Below are positions 6,539 through 15,733 of a stretch of DNA of 22,561 bases, piece by piece. The position numbers and the translations under genes are program-made. Position 1 is the stretch's first letter; each line of letters opens with the position of its first letter. This stretch comes from an uncultured Bacteroidales bacterium (GTDB lineage: Bacteria > Bacteroidota > Bacteroidia > Bacteroidales > F082): NCBI GenBank assembly GCA_937926515.1, contig CALAZZ010000065.1:1-22561 (forward strand). Direction: 5' to 3'. The notes under the pieces were generated by a model. That model was not told the origin of the DNA and ran no database searches. It was given only the letters and a program-made list of their open reading frames with translations.

Positions 6539-8254
6539 ATGAATAAAAACCCACTGTTACTGGTTGAAGGGCTAAATGTAAGTTTCAGAAATGACACTGG
6601 ACTGTTGCATGCTGTAAAAAATGCTTCCTTCAGTCTTGATTATGGGCAAACACTTGGTATAGTAGGCGAGTCAGGTTCCGGCAAGTCTGTAACGTCGTTG
6701 GCAATAATGCAACTGCTTTCCCGGCGTCAAGCCATTATCGAAGCTTCTACTATACAGTTAAAGGGCATTGACCTTCTCGGTTTAAGTGAGAATAAACTAC
6801 GTGCTCTTCGAGGAAAAAAAATGGGCATGATTTTCCAGGAGCCGATGACCTCTCTCAATCCGGTTTTTAGCTGTGGTTTTCAAGTCGAAGAAACCATTAT
6901 TGAACATGAACACCTCAGCCATAAAGCAGCCAAAGCAAAGGTGATCGAGTTGTTCGAAAAAGTGAAGTTGCCCCGACCGGAGGATATGTATAAGGCGTAT
7001 CCACATCAGCTTTCAGGGGGGCAAAAGCAAAGGGTAATGATCGCCATGGCCATCGCCTGCAATCCTGACCTACTCATTGCTGATGAGCCCACCACTGCGC
7101 TGGATGTCACAGTTCAGAGAAAAATATTGGAATTGCTCCGGGAACTGCAACAGCAAAACGGTATGGGTATGATCTTTATTACCCATGACCTGGCAGTAAT
7201 CAGTGAACTGGCTGACAACGTAGCCGTAATGCAGAGAGGCGAAATAGTAGAGCAAGGAAGGGTGCAGGAGGTGCTTCAAAACCCACAGCACCCATATACC
7301 AGTGGTTTGCTGGCTTGCCGTCCACCTGTTGACAAGCGGTTAACCAGGCTGCCAGTGGTAAATGAGTTTTTGAGCAATCAATGGATGGGTGGAGTGGCCG
7401 AAGCTCACCTATCCCTGGCTGAAAATCCACATGAAAGGGCCAGGTATCACGAACAATTATATAGCATAGAACCATTGCTAAGAGTGGAAGGCCTTAGAAC
7501 CTGGTTCCCTGTTCGTCATGGAATATTTGGACGTACAAAGTCATGGGTCAAGGCTGTCGATGCGGTTAGTTTCGAGCTGTACCAAGGTGAAACCCTTGGC
7601 CTGGTAGGCGAATCGGGATGCGGCAAAACTACCCTTGGCCGTAGTATATTGAGGCTGATCGAGCCCATCGAAGGAAAAGTGTTTTATGACAATGATGAAA
7701 TTACAGCTCTGAAACCGGAACAAATGCGTGAATACCGGAAGAAGCTACAGATCGTATTTCAGGACCCCTACTCTTCGCTAAATCCACGCATAAGTATCGG
7801 GCACACGATCATGGAGCCAATGGTGGTGCACCATTTGCATGACAGCAGCAGGAAACGTCGCGAAAAAGTGAATGAATTACTTCATCAAGTTGGGCTACTG
7901 CCGGAACATTTTAACCGTTATCCACATGAGTTTTCTGGCGGCCAGCGTCAGCGCATTTGTATTGCAAGGGCACTTGCCGTTAACCCGGAGTTGATCATTT
8001 GCGATGAGTCGGTTTCCGCTCTTGATGTATCGGTTCAAGCACAGGTACTTAACCTCCTTAACAGGTTGAAACAGGAATTTGGCTTTTCTTATATTTTCAT
8101 ATCACATGATCTGGGTGTCGTCCGCTTCATGTCCGATCGTATCATAGTGATGAAAGACGGGCAGATAGAAGAGCTGGCCGAAGCCGACACCCTCTACTCC
8201 AACCCAAAAAGCAAATATACCAAAACATTGATCGAAGCAATTCCGGGAGGTTAA
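6539..8254 (+). CDS. Fused oligopeptide/dipeptide-type ABC transporter ATP-binding protein (two nucleotide-binding domains)
   Basis: This 571-residue cytoplasmic protein contains two complete ATPase domains, like the YejF/GsiA type, in which DppD-like and DppF-like halves are joined. Domain 1 has Walker A GESGSGKS (43-50), signature LSGGQKQ (158-164), Walker B LLIADEP (178-184) and H-loop His216. The linker carries NPQHPYTSGLL (248-258), the C-terminal signature of oligopeptide/nickel importers. Domain 2 has Walker A GESGCGKT (357-364), signature FSGGQRQR (465-472) and Walker B IICDES (486-491), with Ser in place of the usual Pro. It would drive uptake of peptides or similar solutes with two permeases and a binding protein, none of which is in this window. 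Such fused ATPases often sit apart from their permeases in Bacteroidota. Substrate specificity cannot be told. Confidence 0.9.
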   Translation: MNKNPLLLVEGLNVSFRNDTGLLHAVKNASFSLDYGQTLGIVGESGSGKSVTSLAIMQLLSRRQAIIEASTIQLKGIDLLGLSENKLRALRGKKMGMIFQEPMTSLNPVFSCGFQVEETIIEHEHLSHKAAKAKVIELFEKVKLPRPEDMYKAYPHQLSGGQKQRVMIAMAIACNPDLLIADEPTTALDVTVQRKILELLRELQQQNGMGMIFITHDLAVISELADNVAVMQRGEIVEQGRVQEVLQNPQHPYTSGLLACRPPVDKRLTRLPVVNEFLSNQWMGGVAEAHLSLAENPHERARYHEQLYSIEPLLRVEGLRTWFPVRHGIFGRTKSWVKAVDAVSFELYQGETLGLVGESGCGKTTLGRSILRLIEPIEGKVFYDNDEITALKPEQMREYRKKLQIVFQDPYSSLNPRISIGHTIMEPMVVHHLHDSSRKRREKVNELLHQVGLLPEHFNRYPHEFSGGQRQRICIARALAVNPELIICDESVSALDVSVQAQVLNLLNRLKQEFGFSYIFISHDLGVVRFMSDRIIVMKDGQIEELAEADTLYSNPKSKYTKTLIEAIPGG

Positions 8255-8398
8255 TGATGGTGAGTACATCGAAATTCATGAGCACCATATCTCTTCCGTC
8301 AATATTTTATCATTAAGATGGAATTCCTTCACCAAATGCGATATCAAAACATCAAGACATCACATCCTATATATCTATCTTGAAACAAACCACATATC

Positions 8399-10891
8399 TT
8401 AATATGGATCAACATCAAATTGCAGCATGATGGGCTTATACTTTGCTAGGCGAGAGAAGCTCCCACATACCTCCATCAATCTATTCTTTACTGATGAGGA
8501 GGAGGTGTCCCGCCGGAATTTTACAATGATCTGTTTGATGTACATATTCTTGATGCGCGACACCATCGGGTATTCGGGTCCCAGCACCTCATCGCCGAAA
8601 ATCTTACGTATACTCAATGCCAGTTCAGCAGCACCTTTGTTAAGCAGGTGCTCATCACGATGTTTTAACCTGATCAGGATCAGTCTATAATAGGGCGGAT
8701 AATGATACTGCTGGCGGAGCTCCAGTTGCTCCTGTGCCATCTTTTCATAATCATTGATGATCACATGTCGCAGCAGGGGGTGTCCAGGTTGATAGGTCTG
8801 TATCAGCACCTTACCCCGATTATGCTTACGACCCGCTCGCCCACTCACCTGTGCCATCAGCTGATAGCTTCGTTCGTAGGCCCTGAAATCAGGATAGGAG
8901 AGCATATTATCGGCATTGAGTATGCCCACAATTCGAACTTTTTCGAAATCAAGGCCTTTAGTCACCATCTGGGTTCCGGCCAAAATATCTATTTCACCGC
9001 GGCCAAAAGACTCAAGTATCTGCTGAAAGGCAAACCTGCTTCTGGTGGTATCCAGATCAAGCCTTGCGATGCGTGATTTTGGCAGAAGTAAAACCAGCTC
9101 CTCCTCCACTTTCTCTGTACCAAAACCATGCATGCGGATGGCGGTGCTGTGGCACGATGGGCATTCATGAGGAACTGCCATGCCATAACCGCAATAATGA
9201 CAGCGAAGTATATTCTGTTTCTTATGATAGATCAGGCTTACATCGCAATGTCTGCATTCGGGTATCCAATTGCATTGATCACACTCCAACCTTAGCGAAA
9301 AACCTCTTCTGTTCTGAAAAAGAATTGATTGTGCATGGTCAGCTAGTGCAGACTCCATTTCATCCATTAAAACCTTACTGAAATGAGCACGTATGGTTTT
9401 GCGTTTTTTCTCCTCACGCATGTTCACGATCTGCACTTCAGGGAGCTGCATGCCACCATAGCGTTCCGTCATCTGCACCAATCCATACTTTGATGTTTTG
9501 CAGTTATACCAGCTTTCAAGTGATGGGGTGGCCGAACCTAGAAGCACCTTACATCCCATCATCCTGCCAAGTACTATGGCGGCATCCCTTGCATGATAGC
9601 GTGGTGAAGGATCAAACTGTTTAAAACTTTGGTCGTGCTCTTCATCTACAATAATAAGGCCCAGTCTGCTAAAAGGTAAAAACAAGGCGGAACGTGGTCC
9701 CAATATGATATTATGGGAATCATTGGAAGTACCATTAAATGCAAGTAGTTTGTTCCAGACTTCCACACGTTCATGTTCATTATAGCGCGAATGATACACC
9801 CCTATCTTATTGCCAAAATATTTCTTTAGCCTGTTGATTGTTTGCGTAGTAAGTGCGATCTCGGGAAGCAAATAAAGGACCTGCTTATGCTGTTCAATCA
9901 CTTGTTGCATGAGCTTGATATACAATTCTGTCTTACCACTCGAAGTGATCCCATGCAGGAGCACAACCTCTTTACTCTTAAACTGATCTTCGATCTGATC
10001 AAGGGCTATCACCTGATGTTCAGTCAGATCAATATCACCAGGATGCGAATCAGCAATGTAATCAGGTAAACGGCTAACTGTTTTGTCCTTTATTCTAAAG
10101 ATGCCTTTTTCCACCATACTGTTCAATTGTGCATGGCTACCACCTGATTTTTCAAGTAATCTTTTACGACTTACAAGGTCCTTACTTTGCTTACCAGATG
10201 CAAGAATATATGTCATGAGGATCTCCAACTGTTTATATGCCCGCTTACCCAGGCTATCCATCAGCTCACGCATTTGATCATCATCCCGGTATTTTGGCTC
10301 AAGGCTCACAAAGGTTTCTCTCTTGGGTTTGAAGCGTTCGTTCAACTCCTCCTCCATAGCAATGATCTTCTTCTCGATCATGGTTTTAATCAGAGGGATC
10401 ACCTTCTGAAAACCCACAATTTGGCTTACTTCGCTAACACTCAGCCTGGATGAAATACTCAGTGCTTCGGTAATCAGGAATTCATGCTCACTGAGTATTT
10501 GTCGGTCTTGTACAAAGCCGGATGAAAGCACAATTTTTGACTCGCTGGCCAACCGCAATCCAGATGGCAAAGCTGCCTGCATTACCTCGCCTGGAAAACA
10601 CATATAATAGGCTGCAATCCATTCCCAAAATCTAAACTGCTCTTCTTGGATTACAGCTTTATCATCTAAAATTGCCAGAACATATTTTGGAATGAAACCC
10701 TTCGGAACCTCTGAATGAACGCGTCTGATCAATCCGGCATAAATTCTTCTTCTACCAAATTGTACCACTGCCCTTTTGCCTGATACTGCATCATCATTCA
10801 TGCTGAGCGGAATTCGATAGGTAAACAACCCGGGAACTGCAAGCGGGATGATGATGTCGGCAAAAAGTGTAATGCGCTCTTGATGGTTCAT
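8399..10891 (-). CDS. priA: Primosomal replication restart helicase PriA (replication factor Y)
   Basis: The protein is 830 residues. It has an N-terminal 3'-DNA-binding region (VPGLFTYRIP, 19-28), Walker A GITSSGKT at 314-321, the DEEH box at 416-419, SATPS at 453-457, and the zinc-binding insertion with eight cysteines (537, 540, 546, 549, 564, 567, 577, 580). QMVTKGLDF (641-649) and GRAGR (684-688) complete the superfamily 2 helicase set. PriA recognises stalled forks and D-loops and reloads the replicative helicase. All key residues appear intact, and the length is somewhat above the approximately 730 residues of the E. coli protein, as is usual in this phylum. It converges with the ABC gene with a 144-base gap that holds no obvious terminator. 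Confidence 0.96.
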   Translation of the reverse strand: MNHQERITLFADIIIPLAVPGLFTYRIPLSMNDDAVSGKRAVVQFGRRRIYAGLIRRVHSEVPKGFIPKYVLAILDDKAVIQEEQFRFWEWIAAYYMCFPGEVMQAALPSGLRLASESKIVLSSGFVQDRQILSEHEFLITEALSISSRLSVSEVSQIVGFQKVIPLIKTMIEKKIIAMEEELNERFKPKRETFVSLEPKYRDDDQMRELMDSLGKRAYKQLEILMTYILASGKQSKDLVSRKRLLEKSGGSHAQLNSMVEKGIFRIKDKTVSRLPDYIADSHPGDIDLTEHQVIALDQIEDQFKSKEVVLLHGITSSGKTELYIKLMQQVIEQHKQVLYLLPEIALTTQTINRLKKYFGNKIGVYHSRYNEHERVEVWNKLLAFNGTSNDSHNIILGPRSALFLPFSRLGLIIVDEEHDQSFKQFDPSPRYHARDAAIVLGRMMGCKVLLGSATPSLESWYNCKTSKYGLVQMTERYGGMQLPEVQIVNMREEKKRKTIRAHFSKVLMDEMESALADHAQSILFQNRRGFSLRLECDQCNWIPECRHCDVSLIYHKKQNILRCHYCGYGMAVPHECPSCHSTAIRMHGFGTEKVEEELVLLLPKSRIARLDLDTTRSRFAFQQILESFGRGEIDILAGTQMVTKGLDFEKVRIVGILNADNMLSYPDFRAYERSYQLMAQVSGRAGRKHNRGKVLIQTYQPGHPLLRHVIINDYEKMAQEQLELRQQYHYPPYYRLILIRLKHRDEHLLNKGAAELALSIRKIFGDEVLGPEYPMVSRIKNMYIKQIIVKFRRDTSSSSVKNRLMEVCGSFSRLAKYKPIMLQFDVDPY

Positions 10892-10898
10892 AGCATTG

Positions 10899-10906
10899 CA
10901 AAGGTA
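10899..10906 (-). promoter_or_regulatory. -7 element immediately upstream of priA
   Basis: On the minus strand TACCTTTG is a full TAnnTTTG match ending 8 bases before the priA ATG. The predicted transcript would start about 1-5 bases before the start codon, which implies a leaderless or nearly leaderless message. No -33 TTG is visible at the usual spacing. Confidence 0.4.
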
Positions 10907-10953
10907 GTTTTTTAAAAGCTTGTTTAATTTGCATCAACGTAGTCAACAAAATA

Positions 10954-11005
10954 TAAGGCTGTCCTAATATGCTATTGATCAACCAGCCTTACAAATACCG
11001 GCTGG
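10954..11005. other. Two overlapping, mutually exclusive inverted repeats between priA and the DUF1697 gene
   Basis: TAAGGCTG (10954-10961) is complementary to CAGCCTTA (10984-10991), and CCAGCC (10983-10988) is complementary to GGCTGG (11000-11005). The middle arm is shared, so only one of the two hairpins can form at a time. No U-tract follows on either strand. The function, if any, is unknown. Confidence 0.35.
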
Positions 11006-11064
11006 ATCACAATCCTATATTCCATAACAAATGCTAATTTTATCCACCAATCAAATAATGACAA

Positions 11065-11628
11065 ATGAAGTCGACCCAATATCTGGCATTGCTTCGTGGT
11101 ATCAATGTGGGTGGGAAAAATATCATCCGGATGACTGACCTTAGGGATTGTTTTGAAAATAACGGATTCAATAATGTGTTGACCTATATTCAAAGTGGAA
11201 ATGTCATCTTTAGCTGTGAGGAAAAAGATATGAGCCAACTCACTCACAGGGTCGAAACTATGCTGTCAGAAAGATTCAATTACGCATCAAAAATTGTGCT
11301 CGTTTCATTTCAACAGCTATCTGAAGTGGTGAGTCATGCACCAGATCATTTTGGTTCTGACCCTAAACGCTTCAAGTATGATGTAATATTTGTAGCAACT
11401 CCCCTTACGGTAGATGAAGCCATAAATTGTATAAAAACAAGAGAAGGGGTTGACCGCGTTTATCCCGGTGCTAAAGTGCTCTATTATTCCAGGCTTGCAA
11501 GCAAGTCCGTACAAAGCTATCTTTCGAAGCAAGTAGGAATGCCTGTTTATAAAAACCTTACCATTCGCAATTGGAATACCACATCCAAACTGCTCCAGCT
11601 AATGGCGCAAAACAGAAATCAGGCTTAA
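11065..11628 (+). CDS. DUF1697 family protein
   Basis: This 187-residue protein begins with the family hallmark YLALLRGINVGGKN, followed by the conserved LTYIQSGNVIF segment near residues 39-50. DUF1697 (PF08002) proteins are widespread cytoplasmic proteins with no established function, and nothing in the neighbourhood adds a clue. The length is normal for the family (about 180). The start ATG at 11065 puts the hallmark close to the N-terminus, as expected. The gene stands alone and converges on the DUF5103 gene with a gap of only 12 bases. Confidence 0.88.
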   Translation: MKSTQYLALLRGINVGGKNIIRMTDLRDCFENNGFNNVLTYIQSGNVIFSCEEKDMSQLTHRVETMLSERFNYASKIVLVSFQQLSEVVSHAPDHFGSDPKRFKYDVIFVATPLTVDEAINCIKTREGVDRVYPGAKVLYYSRLASKSVQSYLSKQVGMPVYKNLTIRNWNTTSKLLQLMAQNRNQA

Positions 11629-11640
11629 AGCGAGGCTTTT

Positions 11641-12945
11641 CTACTCATGCGACAAGACGGTCTGATAGCCGATCAACTGATCATAGGTTGTCCCCGGCCT
11701 TCTAAAGTAAACCATAACCGCATATTCATTTAAGGTTTCCCAGTGGTCACCCTCAATTGGTGAAATATCTGCAGCATTTTGACCTGGTTCCAGAATGCCA
11801 TACATATAATTATAATAGCCCTGCTTCAGAAAGAGTGCTCCTTCATAACCTTTAAGCCCATAATTATAGGTCATCCGGCTTCGGTGATCAAGTTGGAAGT
11901 CATTTAATGACCCAATGATGTGCATTTCACCATGTGTGAGTGGTGCAGGGTAATGCAACAAAAACTGAACCCAGGCATAATCTCCTTCGATATGGGTATC
12001 CTGATCATCGCGTGCCTTAATAAATTTTCTACCGTGCAGGTCAGGTTCGGTAATATAATTTTTATTGTGCCTTCTTTCATCGGGCCACAACCTTACAACA
12101 TAATAATGATCATCCCTGAATATGCGTTGAATACGTTCTGATTGGTATTTAAAACTTTTCATATCAAAATTCCTGAATTGATTTCCCCCGTCAAAAACTG
12201 TTTCTTCAGCATATTCATAAGTTAATTCATCACCAAAAACATGACTGGGCCTAAGACCGTAAATTGCATTATCCGTTCGTCCATTTTGCTTGATCACAAG
12301 CTTAACGGTCTCATGAGGACTAACATTAAATACCCCATTGATACGAACGGTTATATCAAGTTGTTGTTTTCTGCCATCATAGGCAAGATTTCGTGGTCTT
12401 TGCGGAATCCGGACCTGTATTCCTGCACCGGAGTCAACAACCCGAAATCGATGCGTTAAAAGCACCTGACCTTCAACCATTTCGTTCTCATAAACCACCA
12501 GCAGATAATTGCCCGAAATCAAAGGCTTCATATTGGAGGTAGGGAACACAAGATTGTAATGAATATAGGGTGTGAGCGTATTGAGCGAAAACCGGTAATC
12601 ACGAATTTCATCTTCAAAATAACCCGAAATATATTGTGCAGGTAAAAGATCGGATGGCCTCCACAAATAATCACAGTGGATGATGGTGTAGTTGTAGATA
12701 TAAGCCAGGTCTCCCAGAACATCAAAGGAAAGTTCCAGTGCATTCTGCTCGCCAAGTTTCATCACAGCATCAAGCAAAGGTTCATCTCTTGGGTGCAGCA
12801 GTACAGTATGCACTCCCTCGGAATACTGTTTGCTAGAAAAGTCAAATGGGTAATCTTGGGCTACAACAGCCTGAACAAATGTGAAACTGAATATGATCGG
12901 GATTAATATAATATTATGCATTCTGTGTGTTTGAATAAAGTTCAT
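11641..12945 (-). CDS. DUF5103 family protein (type IX secretion system plug protein)
   Basis: The protein is 434 residues from ATG 12945, or 426 from ATG 12921. An open frame extends to 13095, but the extra residues are not signal-like and would cross the promoter. The N-terminus is a signal peptide: a hydrophobic run IILIPIIFSFTFV with cleavage probably at VVA|Q near residue 29. The mature part is rich in beta strands and aromatic residues, with IPQRPRNLAYDGR, YYVVRLWPDERR, GSLNDFQL and PGTTYDQLIGYQ typical of DUF5103 in Bacteroidota. Members of this family were described as the plug of the SprA translocon in type IX secretion, which keeps the outer-membrane channel closed. I place the protein in the periplasm or at the outer membrane. 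It is monocistronic and divergent from nqrA. Confidence 0.82.
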   Translation of the reverse strand: MNFIQTHRMHNIILIPIIFSFTFVQAVVAQDYPFDFSSKQYSEGVHTVLLHPRDEPLLDAVMKLGEQNALELSFDVLGDLAYIYNYTIIHCDYLWRPSDLLPAQYISGYFEDEIRDYRFSLNTLTPYIHYNLVFPTSNMKPLISGNYLLVVYENEMVEGQVLLTHRFRVVDSGAGIQVRIPQRPRNLAYDGRKQQLDITVRINGVFNVSPHETVKLVIKQNGRTDNAIYGLRPSHVFGDELTYEYAEETVFDGGNQFRNFDMKSFKYQSERIQRIFRDDHYYVVRLWPDERRHNKNYITEPDLHGRKFIKARDDQDTHIEGDYAWVQFLLHYPAPLTHGEMHIIGSLNDFQLDHRSRMTYNYGLKGYEGALFLKQGYYNYMYGILEPGQNAADISPIEGDHWETLNEYAVMVYFRRPGTTYDQLIGYQTVLSHE

Positions 12946-12978
12946 GCCGGATTGAAGTGCAAAATAAATTTTCAAACA

Positions 12979-12986
12979 CAAATATA
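12979..12986 (-). promoter_or_regulatory. -7 element for the DUF5103 gene
   Basis: The minus strand reads TATATTTG (TAnnTTTG). The predicted start near 12972 is about 27 bases before ATG 12945, which supports that start over the longer reading frame. A -33 match is not evident. Confidence 0.4.
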
Positions 12987-13177
12987 ATGCAAAAGCAATA
13001 CCGGACTGTTTTGGACTATTCCTTGGCAACAGTAAACAGAGTAAAAGTTGATCTATGTCAACTGCTAGCATGATACAATTATGCCATATACACACCGATT
13101 TTATATATTTAATCCTTTCAAAACAACATATTTATTCGTTTCTTTGCTGCTTTATATAAATATCAACGGAAGTAGAT

Positions 13178-14527
13178 ATGTCGACCGTCACAAAAATCAA
13201 AAAAGGCCTGAACATCAATTTGATAGGAGAGGCCGAAAAAATCATTGCCGATTTAAAAACTGACCATTATGCCATTAAGCCTATCGACTTCAATGGCGTA
13301 TTTCCGAAAATGCTGGTTAAAGAAGGCGATCATGTAAAAGCAGGTACACCGCTGTTTTTTGACAAAAAACATGAGTATATTAAATTTACTTCGCCGGTCA
13401 GCGGAAAGGTAAAAGAAATCAAAAGAGGTCCAAAACGATTGCTTCTTGAGGTAAAAATTGAATCAGATAACAAGGACGAAAAGATTGATTTTGGTCTTGC
13501 TGATCCCAAAACGCTGGATAAGGAAGCCATTACCGAAAAGCTGCTTGAAAGCGGCCTTTGGCCCATGATCCGTCAACGACCCTATTCAGTGATCGCCAAT
13601 CCCAAAGATGAACCTAAAGCCATTTTTATTTCCACTTTCGACACTGCTCCACTGGCACCGGACAACGACCTGATTGTACACGGCAATGGCGAGGCTTTCC
13701 AAACAGGCATTGATGCATTGTCCAAACTTACAAGCGGCAAGATTCACCTCAACCTTGATGCTGACGCCACTCATTCCAAGGTATTTACCAACTCAAAAGG
13801 TGTGCAGATGAATTATTTCTCTGGGCCGCACCCTACAGGTAATGTTGGTGTTCAAATCAATAAAATTGATCCGATAAACAAGGGAGAAACAGTCTGGTAT
13901 CTTTATCCGCAAGACGTACTGTCAATAGGCAGGCTCTTTCTAAGTGGACATCTTGACCCAACCCGCATCATTGCACTAACAGGTTCAGAGGTATTGCGTC
14001 CTCAATATTATAGAACGAAGATTGGAGCTTCGCTTGAGGCTTTTACTACAAACAATGTGACCAAGGTTAAGAAAAGATACATAAGTGGAAATGTGCTCAC
14101 CGGAAAAAAAATTGAGCTTGATGGGTACGTAGGTTTCTACCATACTCAAATCACAGTGATTCCTGAAGGCAATTATTATGAATTTCTGGGTTGGGCCTTG
14201 CCAGGCATGAAAAAATTCAGCATGTCAAAAAGTTTTCCTTCCTTTTTGTTCAAGAACAGAAAATACCGGCTTGACACCAACCTTCACGGAGGTGAAAGAG
14301 CCCTGGTTATGACCGGCCAATACGAAAAAGTCTTTCCTTTCGACATCTATCCCATGCAATTGATCAAAGCTATTATGGTAGAGGATATTGACCTGATGGA
14401 ACAGTTGGGAATTTACGAAGTTGATGAAGAAGACTTTGCTTTGTGTGAAGTTGTCGACACCTCCAAAACAAATATACAGGAAATAGTCCGTAGGGGCATT
14501 GACCTGATGCACAAAGAGATGAGTTAG
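13178..14527 (+). CDS. nqrA: Na+-translocating NADH:quinone reductase subunit A
   Basis: This 449-residue soluble subunit is peripheral on the cytoplasmic side of the NQR complex and is implicated in quinone binding. The N-terminal half has the lipoyl/barrel-sandwich-like stretch FPKMLVKEGDHVKAGTPLFF, followed by PVSGKVKEIKRG (residues about 75-86), then FISTFDTAPLAPD. The GxHPTGNVG-type motif appears as SGPHPTGNVG near residue 217, and the C-terminal segment KSFPSFLFKNRKYRLDTNLHGGERALV is typical. The length equals that of characterised homologues (about 446). It is the first gene of nqrABCDEF, starts 31 bases before nqrB, and has GGAAG upstream of ATG 13178. A weak -7-like TTTCTTTG lies at 13139-13146. 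Confidence 0.96.
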   Translation: MSTVTKIKKGLNINLIGEAEKIIADLKTDHYAIKPIDFNGVFPKMLVKEGDHVKAGTPLFFDKKHEYIKFTSPVSGKVKEIKRGPKRLLLEVKIESDNKDEKIDFGLADPKTLDKEAITEKLLESGLWPMIRQRPYSVIANPKDEPKAIFISTFDTAPLAPDNDLIVHGNGEAFQTGIDALSKLTSGKIHLNLDADATHSKVFTNSKGVQMNYFSGPHPTGNVGVQINKIDPINKGETVWYLYPQDVLSIGRLFLSGHLDPTRIIALTGSEVLRPQYYRTKIGASLEAFTTNNVTKVKKRYISGNVLTGKKIELDGYVGFYHTQITVIPEGNYYEFLGWALPGMKKFSMSKSFPSFLFKNRKYRLDTNLHGGERALVMTGQYEKVFPFDIYPMQLIKAIMVEDIDLMEQLGIYEVDEEDFALCEVVDTSKTNIQEIVRRGIDLMHKEMS

Positions 14528-14558
14528 TTTAATATACAATAAACTTTATACGATTACT

Positions 14559-15707
14559 ATGAAAGTTCTAAGGGATTTTCTCGACAAACAAAAACCTCAT
14601 TTTGAAAAAGGTGGCAAGCTGCATAAGCTACATTCCACTTTCGATGCTTTCGAAACATTTTTGTTTGTCCCTAACAAAGTAGCATCAACAGGTGCTCACA
14701 TTCGTGATGCTATTGATATGAAGCGCACTATGATCATTGTTGTGATTGCTATGATTCCGGCTTTAATTTTCGGTATTTGGAATGTAGGCTACCAACATTT
14801 TCTTTCACATGGCATGGCATACGATTTCTGGCCCATGTTTGGTCTGGGTTTGCAAAAAGTAATCCCCATAATCATTGTTTCTTATGTTGTGGGCCTGGGG
14901 ATTGAATTTGCCTTTGCCCAGTCGCGAGGCCACGAAGTGAACGAAGGATTCCTTGTTTCAGGAATGCTGATACCCCTGGTTATGCCACCCGATGTACCAC
15001 TTTGGATGGTAGCGATTGCAACTGCATTTGCTGTAATCATTGGCAAGGAAGTATTTGGTGGTACCGGCATGAATATCCTTAATCCCGCACTTACAGCCAG
15101 GGCTTTTCTGTTTTTTGCTTACCCCGGTGAGATGTCGGGCGATAAGGTGTGGATAGCCGAAAAAGCTGATGCTTATTCCGGAGCCACCCCTTTGGGACAT
15201 CTTTTGGTTGATGAAATAGGTAAACTTCCTTCTGACTGGGCCATGTTCCTTGGTACCATCCCTGGAAGTATAGGCGAAACATCCACACTGGCTATCATTC
15301 TTGGTGCACTTGTACTCATTGGTACAGGTATTGGAAGTGCACGTATTATGTTTTCCGTTGTCGCCGGTGGGTTGGTTATGGGTTTGTTATTCAATCTGTG
15401 GGGCGCTAATGATTATATGACCATACCTGCCTACCAGCACCTGATCATGGGCGGATTTGCATTTGGCGCAGTATATATGGCTACCGATCCGGTTACAGCA
15501 GCACAAACCACACGAGGGAAATATATTTATGGCTTCCTGATCGGTTTTATTGCTGTACTGATCAGGGTATTCAACCCTGCCTATCCCGAAGGCATGATGC
15601 TGTCCATATTGCTGCTAAACGTGTTTGCACCGCTAATTGATCACTACGTGGTGCAGGCAAACATCAAAAAGCGCTTAAAGAGAGTAAAAGTTCTGGCAAA
15701 AGCCTGA
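14559..15707 (+). CDS. nqrB: Na+-translocating NADH:quinone reductase subunit B
   Basis: This 382-residue polytopic membrane subunit forms part of the sodium pathway. It carries a covalently bound FMN on Thr210 of the SGAT motif (207-210), the site that ApbE modifies in characterised homologues. Many hydrophobic helices are evident, starting with MIIVVIAMIPALIFGIWNVG near 58-77. EVFGGTGMNILNPALTARAF (164-183) is a strongly conserved loop. The second gene of the operon, 26 bases ahead of nqrC. The protein is slightly shorter than the proteobacterial form (about 410), mainly at the ends. Confidence 0.96.
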   Translation: MKVLRDFLDKQKPHFEKGGKLHKLHSTFDAFETFLFVPNKVASTGAHIRDAIDMKRTMIIVVIAMIPALIFGIWNVGYQHFLSHGMAYDFWPMFGLGLQKVIPIIIVSYVVGLGIEFAFAQSRGHEVNEGFLVSGMLIPLVMPPDVPLWMVAIATAFAVIIGKEVFGGTGMNILNPALTARAFLFFAYPGEMSGDKVWIAEKADAYSGATPLGHLLVDEIGKLPSDWAMFLGTIPGSIGETSTLAIILGALVLIGTGIGSARIMFSVVAGGLVMGLLFNLWGANDYMTIPAYQHLIMGGFAFGAVYMATDPVTAAQTTRGKYIYGFLIGFIAVLIRVFNPAYPEGMMLSILLLNVFAPLIDHYVVQANIKKRLKRVKVLAKA

Positions 15708-15733
15708 CATAACATAATCAAAAAAAATTAATC

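Noticed and set aside
11627..11640. AAAGC-GAG-GCTTT between the convergent DUF1697 and DUF5103 genes
   Set aside because: A 5-bp stem with a 3-base loop is too short to call a terminator, although it could contribute as a bidirectional stop.
12946..13095. Extended N-terminus of the DUF5103 gene
   Set aside because: The extra 50 residues would place the signal peptide internally and cross the -7 element at 12979-12986.
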